From positions 62,001 to 126,000 of the forward strand of contig NZ_JACJVI010000012.1 in NCBI RefSeq assembly GCF_014237835.1: DNA of 64,000 nt. Direction: 5' to 3'. Shown one piece after another: positions 27,186-38,227 of this stretch. The stretch is from Rhizobium sp. AQ_MP. Its GTDB lineage: Bacteria; Pseudomonadota; Alphaproteobacteria; Rhizobiales; Rhizobiaceae. Under the pieces are notes generated by a model. It did no database searches. It was not told the origin of the DNA and worked only from the letters and a program-made list of their open reading frames with translations. The translations under genes and the position numbers were made by a program. How positions within the stretch are numbered: the stretch's first letter is position 1; every line of letters begins with the position of its first letter.

Positions 27186-27583
27186 TGTCGCAACATTCCA
27201 TCAAGCCTCATGCCCATCATGAGCCGGGTCATGACAATACCGGCCATGATCACGGCAGCTACCGCTCCTATCTGACGGGCTTTGTGCTGGCCGCGATCCT
27301 GACGATCATTCCTTTTGCCATCGTCATGGGCGGCGGCTTCGAAAGCCGTGTCCTCACGGCGGTCACGGTGATCGGCTTCGCCGTCGTCCAGATCCTCGTT
27401 CACATGGTGTATTTCCTGCACATGAACACCCGCTCCGACGAGGGCTGGACCATGCTGTCGATGATCTTCACAGTCATCGTCGTGGTCATCATGATCGCCG
27501 GATCGGTCTGGGTCATGTACAACCTGAACACCAACATGATGCCGACAATGGATCACGAAAGCTTCCAGGGCTTCGGCTCCTGA
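27185..27583 (+). CDS. cyoD: Cytochrome o ubiquinol oxidase subunit IV
   Basis: A 132-residue protein with a His-rich soluble N-terminus (KPHAHHEPGHDNTGHDHG) and three membrane helices, including VQILVHMVYFLHM. It assists assembly of the CuB site in subunit I. The His-rich tail is longer than in E. coli CyoD and could bind metal. The start shares one base with the cyoC stop; the open frame extends upstream only in overlap with cyoC. Confidence 0.92.
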   Translation: MSQHSIKPHAHHEPGHDNTGHDHGSYRSYLTGFVLAAILTIIPFAIVMGGGFESRVLTAVTVIGFAVVQILVHMVYFLHMNTRSDEGWTMLSMIFTVIVVVIMIAGSVWVMYNLNTNMMPTMDHESFQGFGS

Positions 27584-27599
27584 GGAGATCGGTAAGACA

Positions 27600-28310
27600 A
27601 TGACCGAGGCGCGCAGACCATGGTGGTTCATTGGACTGGGCGTCCTCGCCATCGGCCTGCTCGTCGGCCTTGGCGTCTGGCAGCTCCAGCGCCTGCAATG
27701 GAAAACGGCTCTCATTCAACGCGTCGAGGCGGGGCTTGTGGCCCCGCCGGTCTCCGCACCGGGTCCCGATGCCTGGGCTCAGGTGAGCTTCGACACATCA
27801 GAGTATCGCCGCATCGAAGTGCGCGGCCGTTATCTGCCCGCGGACGACCTTCTGGTGAAGGCCGTGACCTCGCGCGGATCCGGTTTCTGGGTGATGACGC
27901 CCTTCGAGACGGATGACGGCTGGCGCCTCTTCATCAACCGCGGCTTCGTTCCCGATGACCGGACCTCGGTCGCCGACAGGCCGAGACCTGAGGGTGAGCA
28001 TAGTGTCACAGGGCTGCTGCGTTTAACCCAGCCGGGCGGTGCCTTTCTCCGCGACAACGACCCTGCGGCCAACCGATGGTTCTCCCGTGACACGGTCGCC
28101 ATGTCCCAGTCCGTCGGGCTGGGGGAGGTCGCACCGTATTTCGTCGATGCCGATGAACAGGGCGATGACCTGCCCGTCGGCGGACTTACGGTGGTTTCCT
28201 TCCCCAACAAGCATTTCGGCTATGCCATGACATGGTTCGGTCTGGCTGGTGTCTTCGCCTATCTGCTGTACCGCGCGACGATCCAGACGAAGCGAAGCGA
28301 TGAGGTCTAG
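27600..28310 (+). CDS. SURF1 family oxidase assembly protein
   Basis: A 236-residue protein with the SURF1 layout: an N-terminal membrane helix (WWFIGLGVLAIGLLVGLGVWQ) continuing into the conserved WQLQRLQWK, a periplasmic domain with VRGRYL, WRLFINRGFVP and NKHFGYAMTWF, and a second membrane helix at the end. SURF1 proteins help insert heme into terminal oxidases. Its place directly after cyoD links it to the quinol oxidase. It converges on hutC with only 20 bases between the stops. Confidence 0.9.
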   Translation: MTEARRPWWFIGLGVLAIGLLVGLGVWQLQRLQWKTALIQRVEAGLVAPPVSAPGPDAWAQVSFDTSEYRRIEVRGRYLPADDLLVKAVTSRGSGFWVMTPFETDDGWRLFINRGFVPDDRTSVADRPRPEGEHSVTGLLRLTQPGGAFLRDNDPAANRWFSRDTVAMSQSVGLGEVAPYFVDADEQGDDLPVGGLTVVSFPNKHFGYAMTWFGLAGVFAYLLYRATIQTKRSDEV

Positions 28311-28330
28311 TCAGCCGCTAGCCTCCTGGC

Positions 28331-29068
28331 TCAATAGGAGCTTTCCAGGCTGTATCGACTGCCCGGATAAAGCAGCCTGACTGATGTCACCAACCGGTCC
28401 CCCGACCAGGTCCGACGCCTGACCTGAAGGCAGGGTTCGGATCGCGCGATCGCCAGCAACCGGCATTCCCATGGCTGCGGCAACACCGCCTCGACGAACT
28501 GTTCGGCGCGGGAGATGGGCGCGATACCGCTCAGATAGGCGTTGGGCGTAATCGTCCGGAAATCCTGGTCGAGATAGGCGGGCGCAAGCTCAGCATGGAC
28601 AAAGCGATCTTCCAGCTGGATCGGCAGATCGTCTTCCTTGTGCACGATGACCGAGTGGAAGGCGGAGGTGCCAGCGTCCACTTCCAATCGGTCCGCCAGA
28701 TCGTGATCGCAGACTTCGGCCTGCATCAGCACGATCTCGACCGAATGCTGGCCGCCGCGCTCGGCAATCTCCTCGGCGATGTTGCGCACGTCGCTGACAT
28801 TGGCCCGACGCTTCTTCGGCGCAACGAAGGAGCCGCGCCCCTGGACCCGCACGATGACGCCTTCGCTGGCGAGTTCTCTCAGCGCCCGATGCGCCGTCAT
28901 CCGGCTGACCCCCAGCATCTCGACGAGCTCGTTTTCGGAGGGGATGCGGAAATTGATCGGCCATTCGCCACGCTCAATCCGCGCCTTGATCTCGGACTTC
29001 ATCTGCTCGTAGAGCGGCGTATCCTGACCTTCCTCGGGAAGTGCAAAGCCTGGTTGATCATCGGACAT
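28331..29068 (-). CDS. hutC: Histidine utilisation repressor, GntR/HutC family
   Basis: A 245-residue repressor. The N-terminal GntR winged helix (FRIPSENELVEMLGVSRMTAHRALREL, about residues 41-67) is followed by VQGRGSFVAPKKR and a UTRA effector domain in which LPIQLEDRFVH and the C-terminal RVRRRTWSG-like element fit HutC. The family's inducer is urocanate. It is the last gene of the leftward hut operon and probably autoregulates with it. Confidence 0.9.
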   Translation of the reverse strand: MSDDQPGFALPEEGQDTPLYEQMKSEIKARIERGEWPINFRIPSENELVEMLGVSRMTAHRALRELASEGVIVRVQGRGSFVAPKKRRANVSDVRNIAEEIAERGGQHSVEIVLMQAEVCDHDLADRLEVDAGTSAFHSVIVHKEDDLPIQLEDRFVHAELAPAYLDQDFRTITPNAYLSGIAPISRAEQFVEAVLPQPWECRLLAIARSEPCLQVRRRTWSGDRLVTSVRLLYPGSRYSLESSY

Positions 29069-29134
29069 GCTGGTCGATCCTGCTGGTGGCGATGCGAATG
29101 TGGTGTCGCGGCGCGGCGGTCAATTCCTTATCGG

Positions 29135-29764
29135 CTAAGGCCTTGTCGAGGCAACTGTTTCGGAACCGGATCCCTGATCGGTCACGGCAGACACCTCGAT
29201 GACGTAAAGGCCACAATCAGCCCCGAGAGGCTCGATCGCGAGCTCGAATGGCATCCGCTCGCAGATCAGGACATCACCGAGCCCGACATCCGATCGCATA
29301 CTATCGATCTTAACCGCAGCATCGCCGCGAAAAACGATCGCGACGGTGTCACCGGACATGGAAAGGGTCTGCGCGGCTGACACGCCAATCTTCGTCATGC
29401 GATGGACGAAACGCCCGCGCCGGCTCATGACATTGAGATCGAGCGTTTCGCCGCCAAGACAATCCGCCTGCACCTCCGCATCGCCGGAAAAGGCAAAGGG
29501 AGGCGAGCCTACGAGAAGCGGCACCTCCCGCCGCCCGTCGACCGTCAGCTGCATGCCGTCGCCCTTGAGAACGGCGATCGTCCTGTCGATCCCGGCAAAG
29601 ACCGAGAACGGACCGGAGGCCCCGACGGTTGCAAGACTGATCCGCCAGTCGAACCCGCCGGAGCCATCCGAAGCAGGTCGGGAGATTACCTCGCGGGTGA
29701 TCCCCAGCCCATTTTTCCAGGGCATCTTCAGGTGCTCGTCGAAGCGCTGGATGCGGAGGGACAT
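29135..29764 (-). CDS. hutD: HutD family protein
   Basis: A 209-residue cupin-fold protein with HutD hallmarks: MPWKNGLGITREV near the start, FDWRISLATVGASGPFSVF, and the GIDRTIAVLKGDGM segment. HutD is found with histidine-catabolic genes and is thought to tune hut flux rather than catalyse a step. ATG 29764 is chosen because GGGAGA lies upstream and the conserved domain begins there; it leaves an 18-base spacer from hutU. Confidence 0.85.
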   Translation of the reverse strand: MSLRIQRFDEHLKMPWKNGLGITREVISRPASDGSGGFDWRISLATVGASGPFSVFAGIDRTIAVLKGDGMQLTVDGRREVPLLVGSPPFAFSGDAEVQADCLGGETLDLNVMSRRGRFVHRMTKIGVSAAQTLSMSGDTVAIVFRGDAAVKIDSMRSDVGLGDVLICERMPFELAIEPLGADCGLYVIEVSAVTDQGSGSETVASTRP

Positions 29765-29781
29765 GGGGCCGTCGGTCTCCC

Positions 29782-31455
<1,674 letters not shown>

Positions 31456-31498
31456 GGTCCTGTTTCCTTGTGGAACGTCTCATCGATCTTATTGAATG

Positions 31499-31609
31499 GC
31501 CCCTCACCCTGACCCTCTCCCCGCAGGCGGGGAGAGGGGAAAGCGAGGCTGCGACGCGCTGCCTTCTCCCCGTTTACGGGGGGAAGGTGCCGGCAGGCGG
31601 ATGAGGGGC
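31499..31609. repeat. RIME-like intergenic repeat with two hairpins
   Basis: A 111-base element bounded by the inverted repeat GCCCCTCA (31499-31506) / TGAGGGGC (31602-31609). It contains two hairpins: an 11-base perfect stem at 31513-31523/31528-31538, and an 11-base stem with one G-T pair at 31562-31572/31577-31587. The modular palindromic layout and motifs such as CTTCTCCCCG resemble the RIME elements scattered through rhizobial genomes. It overlaps the last 11 codons and stop of hutG. Confidence 0.72.
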
Positions 31610-32413
31610 TGCATGCTTTGCTAACTCGAGCGCGATGGTTTCGATGGATGTCAGAATGTTCTTGAGATGGCGCCGCAGTGTCTCGGCCTTCCCGGCGTCA
31701 TAGGCAAAGGGTGGTGCTTCAGTGGCCAGGTGCGTGATCTGCGCCAGTTCCATCTGAATGGCGTGCACGCCGGTGTCGGGCTGCCCGTAATGCCGTGTCG
31801 TCCAGCCGCCCTTGAAGCGACCGTTGACCACTGACGTATAGCCTTGGGCCCGGCCGGCGATCTCGGCGGCGGCTTTCTCGATCCTGGCATCGCAGGTGCG
31901 GCCCATGTCCGTGCCGATGTTGAAGTCCGGAAGGCGCCCTTCGAACAGAAATGGGATCAGCGAGCGGATCGAATGGCAGTCGTAAAGCACCGCCACGCCA
32001 TGAATTGCCTTCACGCGTTCGATTTCTGCTTTCAGCGCCGCATGATAGGGCGCGTGGAAGCCTGCCAGCCGATCGGCAATATCATCCTCGGTCGGCTCCT
32101 CGCCGCTTTTCCAGATGGCGACGCCGTCGAAATCCGTCTCCGGCACGAGACCGGTGGTGTTCTGCCCCGGATAGAGGCTCACCCCTGCGGGATCGCGGTT
32201 CGCATCGATCACATAGCGATGGAAGGTCGCCCTGACCGTTGTCGCATCCGGCAACAATCCGGCATAGAGCTCATGGATATGCCAGTCGGTATCGGCCAGC
32301 AGCTTGCCGTTGTCATTGAGGCGATCCCAGATCGCAGGCGGAACATCCGTGCCCGTATGCGGGAAGGCGAGAACAACGGGGGAGGTGCCTTGGGTAATTT
32401 CGAAGACGGCCAT
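31574..32413 (-). CDS. hutG: N-formylglutamate deformylase
   Basis: A 279-residue enzyme of the N-formylglutamate amidohydrolase family. VVLAFPHTGTDVPP near the N-terminus, YHAALKAEIERVK, VAVLYDCHSIRS and GGWTTRHYGQP are conserved; the Asp/His positions should bind the catalytic metal. It releases formate and glutamate in the last step of the HutF-HutG route. ATG 32413 lies one base past the hutH stop (TGAGATG). The final residues (PHPPAGTFPP) are encoded by the RIME-like repeat rather than by family-conserved sequence. Confidence 0.92.
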   Translation of the reverse strand: MAVFEITQGTSPVVLAFPHTGTDVPPAIWDRLNDNGKLLADTDWHIHELYAGLLPDATTVRATFHRYVIDANRDPAGVSLYPGQNTTGLVPETDFDGVAIWKSGEEPTEDDIADRLAGFHAPYHAALKAEIERVKAIHGVAVLYDCHSIRSLIPFLFEGRLPDFNIGTDMGRTCDARIEKAAAEIAGRAQGYTSVVNGRFKGGWTTRHYGQPDTGVHAIQMELAQITHLATEAPPFAYDAGKAETLRRHLKNILTSIETIALELAKHAAPHPPAGTFPP

Positions 32414-32414
32414 C

Positions 32415-33950
32415 TCAGCCCTCCAGCCCCGGCAACAGCCCGGCGGAAACAGCCGAAACCAGCGTCCCGTCCGCCACCAGGCGACCGGCGGCCTCGAGAT
32501 CGGGCGCCATGTAGCGGTCCTCCTCCAGGGTGGCAACGTGGGCACGCAAGGCGGAGATTACGTTTCGCAGTTCCGGGCTCGTCGTCAGCGGCGCGCGGAA
32601 TTCCACGCCCTGTCCTGCCGTCAGCGCCTCGATCCCGATGATCGAGAAGAGGTTGTCGGTCATCTGAAGCAGGCGCCGTGCGCCATGGCAGGCCATCGAG
32701 ACATGGTCTTCCTGATTGGCGGATGTCGGCGTCGAATCGACCGAGGCCGGATGCGCCATCTGCTTGTTTTCGCTCATCAGCGCAGCCGACGTAACCTCCG
32801 CGATCATCAGACCGGAGTTGAGCCCCGGCTTCTTGGCGAGGAAGGCCGGCAGCCCGTAGGACAGGGCCGGATCGACCAAGAGCGCGATGCGCCGTTGTGC
32901 GATCGCGCCGATTTCGCAGACGGCGATCGCAATCTGGTCGGCGGCGAAAGCCACCGGCTCGGCGTGGAAGTTACCGCCCGAGACGACGCTCATGTCGGAG
33001 AGCACGAGCGGATTGTCGGTGACGGCATTGGCTTCGATTTCGAGCGTGCGCCCCGCCATGCGCAACAGGTCTAGGCAGGCGCCATCGACCTGCGGCTGGC
33101 AGCGGATGCAATAGGGGTCCTGCACCCGCTCGTCGCCTTCCAGATGGCTTTCCCGGATGACGGAGCCGGAAAGCAGTCCACGCAGGGCCGCTGCCGTATC
33201 GATCTGCCCCTTATGGCCACGCAGCGTGTGAATGTCGGCAGTGAAAGGTGCCGACGAGCCCATTGCGGCATCCGTCGAGAGCGCGCCTGTAATCAGTGCT
33301 GCCTGGGCTGCACGATGGGCGCGGAACAGGCCGGCCAGCGCCAGCGCCGTCGAGGCCTGCGTGCCGTTGATCAACGCCAGACCTTCCTTGGCCGCAAGCA
33401 CGACGGGCGTCAGCCCCGCGCGCTTCAGCGCCTCGGCGCCGGAAAGCCGTTCGCCCTTATAGAAAGCCTCCGCCTCGCCCATCATCACAGCGGCCATATG
33501 CGCGAGCGGCGCGAGATCACCGGATGCGCCGACGGAGCCCTTTTCGGGAATGAGTGGGGTGACGCCTTTCTCCAGCATGCTCTCGATGAGGCGAACCAGG
33601 TCCAGGCGTACACCCGAGGCGCCACGACCAAGCGAGATCAGCTTCAGCGCCATGATCAGGCGCACGATATTGGCACCAAGCGGCTGGCCCACGCCGCAGC
33701 AATGCGAGAGAATCAGATTGCGCTGCAGCGTCTCCGTGTCGGCCGCATCGATCTTGATCGAGGCGAGTTTGCCGAAGCCGGTATTGATGCCGTAGACCGG
33801 CTCGTTGCCGGCGGCGATTTCCGCAATGCGGGCGGCAGCCTTCTCGATGCCGGCATCGAAGCTGCGGTCGAGTACGGCGCTTTCGCCGCTCCAATAGATC
33901 TCGGCCAGTTCGGCGAGAGAGACGCGGCCGGGGTGAAGCGTAATGGTCAC
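32415..33950 (-). CDS. hutH: Histidine ammonia-lyase
   Basis: A 511-residue ammonia-lyase. The MIO-forming Ala142-Ser143-Gly144 lies in [12 protein letters not shown] at the same numbering as in Pseudomonas putida HutH. Tyr53 ([10 protein letters not shown]), the Tyr in [12 protein letters not shown] and the Glu in NQEDHVSM are also present, so the enzyme is complete. It converts histidine to urocanate and ammonia. Translation begins at GTG 33950, overlapping the hutI stop. A MIO-less paralogue is encoded upstream in the same operon. Confidence 0.96.
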   Translation of the reverse strand: MTITLHPGRVSLAELAEIYWSGESAVLDRSFDAGIEKAAARIAEIAAGNEPVYGINTGFGKLASIKIDAADTETLQRNLILSHCCGVGQPLGANIVRLIMALKLISLGRGASGVRLDLVRLIESMLEKGVTPLIPEKGSVGASGDLAPLAHMAAVMMGEAEAFYKGERLSGAEALKRAGLTPVVLAAKEGLALINGTQASTALALAGLFRAHRAAQAALITGALSTDAAMGSSAPFTADIHTLRGHKGQIDTAAALRGLLSGSVIRESHLEGDERVQDPYCIRCQPQVDGACLDLLRMAGRTLEIEANAVTDNPLVLSDMSVVSGGNFHAEPVAFAADQIAIAVCEIGAIAQRRIALLVDPALSYGLPAFLAKKPGLNSGLMIAEVTSAALMSENKQMAHPASVDSTPTSANQEDHVSMACHGARRLLQMTDNLFSIIGIEALTAGQGVEFRAPLTTSPELRNVISALRAHVATLEEDRYMAPDLEAAGRLVADGTLVSAVSAGLLPGLEG

Positions 33951-35167
33951 GACAGAATTCCTTTGGTGATGTGGCCGTTCCAGATGCGCTGATGCAGCGG
34001 GTTGAAACCGATGCGGTAGACAAGCTCCGCCGGGCTCTCGACCGACCAGATGTTAAGGTCGGCCCGCTTGCCGACCTCGATGGTGCCGACCGTATCGAGA
34101 CGCCCGAGCGCGCGGGCGGCATTGCGGGTCACGCCGAGAAGGCATTCCTCGACCGTCATGTGAAACAACGTGGCCGCCATGTTCATGGTGAGCAGCAGGG
34201 AGGTGAGCGGCGAGGTGCCCGGATTGCAGTCCGTGGCAAGCGCCATGGCCGTTCCATGTTTGCGGAAGAGATCGACCGGCGGCTTCTTCGTCTCACGGAT
34301 GAAGTAATAGGCGCCGGGCAAGAGCACCGCGACGCTTCCGGCCTTGGTCATCGCGGAAGCGCCGTCTTCATCGGTGTATTCCAGATGGTCTGCCGACAGC
34401 GCCTGATATTCGGAGGCAAGGGCCGCCCCATGGAGGTTCGACAGCTGATCCGCATGCAGTTTCACCGGCAGTCCGAGAGACCGAGCCGCATCGAAGACAA
34501 GCCGCATCTCCTCAGGCGAAAAGGCGATGCCTTCGCAGAAGCCGTCCACTGCATCGACCAGTCCCTCCGCATGGGCTGCCTTAAGGCCCGGCAGCACGAC
34601 CTCGTCGATGAAATCGCGATTGCGCCCCTTGTAGTCGGTGGGCGTCGCGTGGGCTCCGAGATAGGTCGTGGTGACGGCGATCGCACGCTTGTCGGCGAGC
34701 TGTCGGGCCGCTCGCAGCATCTTGAGCTCGTCATCGACGGTCAGCCCGTAGCCGGATTTGACCTCGACGGTCGTCACGCCCTCGGCGATCAGCGCATCGA
34801 GCCGGGAAAGCGTTTGCGAGACAAGCTCCGCCTCGCTCGCTTCTCGCACCTGGCGCACGGACGAGACGATGCCGCCGCCAGCGCGTGCGATTTCCTCATA
34901 GGAGGCGCCGGCAAGACGCATCTCGAATTCACGTGCCCGATTGCCGGCATGCACCAGATGCGTATGGCAATCGATGAGGCCAGGCGTCACCCACCGTCCC
35001 TCGCAGTCGATGACGTCGGCACCGCCGGGGATCGCGATCTCGTCCGTCTCTCCGACGGCGACGATCCGTCCGCCCTCAATCACCGCCCTGCCATTCTCGA
35101 TCATGCCGAGCCCTGGCCGCTCGGGTGACATGGTCGCCAGTCGTGCATTGGTGAGGATAGTCGTCAT
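33947..35167 (-). CDS. hutI: Imidazolonepropionase
   Basis: A 406-residue amidohydrolase. The metal site HxH is in [14 protein letters not shown], followed by [32 protein letters not shown] and the late [13 protein letters not shown], all typical of HutI. It opens the imidazolone ring to give N-formimino-L-glutamate. Its ATG overlaps the stop of the upstream HutH paralogue (ATGA), and its own stop overlaps the hutH GTG, so the three genes are translationally chained. Confidence 0.95.
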   Translation of the reverse strand: MTTILTNARLATMSPERPGLGMIENGRAVIEGGRIVAVGETDEIAIPGGADVIDCEGRWVTPGLIDCHTHLVHAGNRAREFEMRLAGASYEEIARAGGGIVSSVRQVREASEAELVSQTLSRLDALIAEGVTTVEVKSGYGLTVDDELKMLRAARQLADKRAIAVTTTYLGAHATPTDYKGRNRDFIDEVVLPGLKAAHAEGLVDAVDGFCEGIAFSPEEMRLVFDAARSLGLPVKLHADQLSNLHGAALASEYQALSADHLEYTDEDGASAMTKAGSVAVLLPGAYYFIRETKKPPVDLFRKHGTAMALATDCNPGTSPLTSLLLTMNMAATLFHMTVEECLLGVTRNAARALGRLDTVGTIEVGKRADLNIWSVESPAELVYRIGFNPLHQRIWNGHITKGILS

Positions 35168-36672
35168 GTGCCCTCGCTTTCGGACCAGGCTGCCGTCGTC
35201 TTCAGGAGTGTTCGGATCTGCTGGATGTCGCTGTTCAGGGGCCGGTCGTCCCGGTAGAAGGGCACCGCATGGCGGATCCGCTCGTAGATTCGTTGGGTCA
35301 TCGCAGCCTTGCCCGCCTTGGTAGACTGCAGGTCATGGGCCTGCGCGGCGGCAGTGAGTTCGATGGCGAGCACCGTTTCGAGATTGTCGAGGATGGCGAG
35401 CGCCTTGGCCGCAGCCGGCGTTGCATGGGTCAGGATGTCTTCCTGCAGCCCGGAGGTGATGCCACCGTCGAGGCTTGCCGGCATCGCGAGCCGGCGGTTT
35501 CCGGCGACCAGCGCTGCCGCAGTATACTGGATGATCATGAAGCCGGATTCGACGCCGCTTCCCGAGGCGAGGAAGGCGGGCAGGCCGCTCACCAGCGGGT
35601 TGACCAGCCGGTCGATCCGCCGCTCGGAAATGGCGGCGAGTTCGGCTGCGGCCGTCGCCAGATGATCCATGGCAAGGCCAAGGGCGGCACCGACGGCATG
35701 CGCCTGCGAATGCACTTTCGGGTCCTGAGGCGAGCCGCTGACGGCGGGATTGTCGGTGACGCTCGCCAGCTCCCGATCCACGACCGCACGGGCCTCAACG
35801 AGCGCATCGCGCACCGCGCCATGCACATGCGGCACGGCCCTGAGGCTGAGCGGATCCTGCGTCCGCTTGCCCGCAGATTCCGCCAGAAGCGCACTCCCGG
35901 CCAGCAATGTCCGCAGATTCTTTCCGACCTGCTGCAGGCCAGCGGACTTCCGCAGGGAAAGCGGCATTTCCGCAAATGGATCGGTCTGCGCGCCGAGGTT
36001 CTCATAACTCATCGCCGCTGACGCATCCGCCCAGTCGACGAGATGCGCGAGCCTGACGACGGCGAGGGATGCCAGACCGGTGGCGCAGGGTGTGCCGTTG
36101 ATCAGGCTCAGACCTTCCTTGGCCTGGAGCACCAGCGGTTTCAGACCGAGCGCTGCCAGCGCGTCCGCGCCCGACACTCGCTTGCCGTCATGACGGCATT
36201 CGCCGGACCCGATCAACACGAGCCCGATGGCCGCGCCATGCGTCAGGTAACCGACAGAACCCCTCGACGGGATCACCGGAAGCATATCGCTATTGAGAAG
36301 CGCAATCAGCGTCTCGACGACCTCAGGCCGGATGCCCGAATAACCATGGGCGAAATTGGCGATCTGAGCCGCCATGATGGCGCGTGTTTCGACCCGCCCA
36401 AGCGGCTCACCGACACCACAGGAATGGCTGAACAGCAGATTGCGGGAGAGTGACGCCTGCTCCTCGCGATCGATGACCACGTCGCAGAGTGCGCCGACAC
36501 CGGTATTGATGCCATAGCCGCGGATACCCTGGTCGACCAGGGCATCGACGATCGCGCGGGCATCGAGAATCCGCTGCCGCGCCGTTTCGCTCAAGGCCAG
36601 CCTGGCGCCCTCGGCAATGGCAGCGATTGCATCAGATGTCAGCACCGTATCGAGAGTGATCGTCGGCACCAT
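35164..36672 (-). CDS. Histidine ammonia-lyase paralogue lacking the MIO triad
   Basis: A 502-residue member of the HAL/PAL family, colinear with HutH. Tyr53 ([10 protein letters not shown]), [21 protein letters not shown] and LQEDI are kept. The segment after GSVG reads YLTHGAAIG, so the Ala-Ser-Gly that forms the MIO cofactor is missing; spacing to the next conserved block is three residues shorter, as if the triad had been deleted. The catalytic Tyr of QDPY is Leu (QDPLSLR). Classical lyase activity is therefore unlikely; a regulatory, structural or different catalytic role is possible. ATG 36672 with GGAG six bases upstream is preferred to 36684. It overlaps hutI by four bases. Confidence 0.85.
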   Translation of the reverse strand: MVPTITLDTVLTSDAIAAIAEGARLALSETARQRILDARAIVDALVDQGIRGYGINTGVGALCDVVIDREEQASLSRNLLFSHSCGVGEPLGRVETRAIMAAQIANFAHGYSGIRPEVVETLIALLNSDMLPVIPSRGSVGYLTHGAAIGLVLIGSGECRHDGKRVSGADALAALGLKPLVLQAKEGLSLINGTPCATGLASLAVVRLAHLVDWADASAAMSYENLGAQTDPFAEMPLSLRKSAGLQQVGKNLRTLLAGSALLAESAGKRTQDPLSLRAVPHVHGAVRDALVEARAVVDRELASVTDNPAVSGSPQDPKVHSQAHAVGAALGLAMDHLATAAAELAAISERRIDRLVNPLVSGLPAFLASGSGVESGFMIIQYTAAALVAGNRRLAMPASLDGGITSGLQEDILTHATPAAAKALAILDNLETVLAIELTAAAQAHDLQSTKAGKAAMTQRIYERIRHAVPFYRDDRPLNSDIQQIRTLLKTTAAWSESEGT

Positions 36673-36715
36673 CAGGCACTCCATCCGCTAAAAACAATTT
36701 GCCGGCTAAGGAAAC

Positions 36716-38089
36716 TCATTGCAGGATCCTCTTCAGCGCACGGGCAAAATAGCTGTCGATGCGTTCCTCGGCCCGGTGGCGACCCTCCTGGACCACGAAG
36801 TCTCCACGAACCATCACGTCGCGCACGGCCTCGCTGCCGAGTGCAAAGATCCAGCGGTCAAGGACCTGGTCGTCCTTGGCCGTGGCGATAAAGGGGTTAG
36901 CGCCGTCGAGGACGACAAGATCGGCGCGCGCGCCGACGCGAATGCCGCTCGTCTTGACACCCGCAGCCTGAGCCCCGCCGGAGAGGCTGGCGTCGATCAG
37001 CGTGCGGCCGACCGAGGCTCCGGGACCCGACACAAGCCGGTTCCGGCGCCGATCGCGCAGCCGCTGACCATATTCCAGCACGCGCAGCTCCTCCGCCACG
37101 GAGGTTGCGACATGGCTGTCCGTGCCGATTCCTATGCGTCCGCCTTGGGCCATGAAGTTCGTTGCGGGATAGATCCCGTCGCCGAGATTGGCTTCGGTGG
37201 CCGGGCAAAGTCCTGCAACCGCACCGGATTTCGCCAGTCGCGCCGTTTCCTCCGCCGTCATATGCGTCGCATGGATGGCACACCAGCGCTCGTCGACCGC
37301 AAATTCGTCGAGCAGATAGCTGACCGGGCGGCGGCCGCTCCAGGCAAGGCAGTCCTCCACCTCCCGTTCCTGCTCGGCGACATGGATATGGATCGGTCCG
37401 CCCGTCTGCTCCGCCGAAAGCATGGCACGCATCTCATCGGGCGTGGCCGCACGCAGCGAATGGATGGCGAGGCCGAGCTCTACCTCGGCAGCTTTGCACG
37501 CGGGTGTCAGCCGATCGAGCAGGGTGAGGAAACTGTCGATATCATGGATGAACGGACGCTGTCCGGCATTGGGCGCAAGCCCACCGAAACCGGAATGGGC
37601 ATAGAAGACGGGCAGGTGCGTGAGGCCGATCCCCGCCGTCTCTGCTGACCGCAGGATACGGCTCGACATTTCGAAGCCGTCAGACCTCCCGACCTCGGTC
37701 AAGGCATGGTGGAAATAGTGAAATTCCACCACCTGACCAAAGCCACCTTTCAGAAGTTCACTATACAACTTCGTCGCCACGGCTTCGACATCGTCGGGCG
37801 ACATCTGCCCGACCAGTCGATACATCGTCTCACGCCAGGTCCAGAAGCTGTCATCGGACGAGCCTGCCTGCTCTGCAAGACCCGCCATGGCGCGCTGAAA
37901 AGCGTGAGAATGCAGGTTTTGCAGGGCGGGAACCACAGGTCCTGCCAGTGTCGTCGAATCCGGCCCACGCACCGTACCGTGCTCGATCGAGGCAATCTTG
38001 CCGCTCTGATCGATCCCGATTGTCACATCGCTTGCCCAGCCTTCGGGCAGGAGCACACGCTCACAGAACAGACTTTGGGAAGCTTTCAT
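36716..38089 (-). CDS. hutF: Formimidoylglutamate deiminase
   Basis: A 457-residue amidohydrolase. VVPALQNLHSHAFQRAMAG contains the HxH metal motif and the HutF-specific AFQRAMAG; DSFWTWRETMY, HIHVAEQEREVEDC, HATHM and GIGTDSHVATS carry further family residues. It converts N-formimino-L-glutamate to N-formyl-L-glutamate and ammonia, which HutG then deformylates. It is the first gene of the leftward hut operon, with an AAGG box and a HutC-like half-palindrome just upstream. Confidence 0.94.
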   Translation of the reverse strand: MKASQSLFCERVLLPEGWASDVTIGIDQSGKIASIEHGTVRGPDSTTLAGPVVPALQNLHSHAFQRAMAGLAEQAGSSDDSFWTWRETMYRLVGQMSPDDVEAVATKLYSELLKGGFGQVVEFHYFHHALTEVGRSDGFEMSSRILRSAETAGIGLTHLPVFYAHSGFGGLAPNAGQRPFIHDIDSFLTLLDRLTPACKAAEVELGLAIHSLRAATPDEMRAMLSAEQTGGPIHIHVAEQEREVEDCLAWSGRRPVSYLLDEFAVDERWCAIHATHMTAEETARLAKSGAVAGLCPATEANLGDGIYPATNFMAQGGRIGIGTDSHVATSVAEELRVLEYGQRLRDRRRNRLVSGPGASVGRTLIDASLSGGAQAAGVKTSGIRVGARADLVVLDGANPFIATAKDDQVLDRWIFALGSEAVRDVMVRGDFVVQEGRHRAEERIDSYFARALKRILQ

Positions 38090-38105
38090 CGCGAAACCTT
38101 TGCAA

Positions 38106-38119
38106 GTTGTATAGGCAAC
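38106..38119. promoter_or_regulatory. Candidate HutC operator
   Basis: GTTGTATAGGCAAC, 17 bases upstream of hutF, is an imperfect palindrome with GTTG/CAAC ends and a TATA-like centre, resembling the TTGTATA-type sites bound by HutC/GntR repressors. It is the only such site noticed in front of the operon. Confidence 0.4.
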
Positions 38120-38227
38120 ATGGCGGGTTCAGCGTTTTGACGCAAGAGGGCTTCGACAGGTCTGGCAGTCGAAGTCGAAAATCACCGTCGGGCGAGTGCC
38201 GGAATTCCGCTCGGCCTTCGCGAAAGC

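Noticed and set aside
31498..31610. CRISPR or insertion-sequence interpretation of the hairpin-rich repeat
   Set aside because: There is one copy, no spacer array and no transposase; the layout fits a RIME-like element.
38151..38174. Hairpin CTTCGAC/GTCGAAG after the polyol kinase as terminator
   Set aside because: Stem of only seven bases with a ten-base loop and no T-tract; too weak to call.
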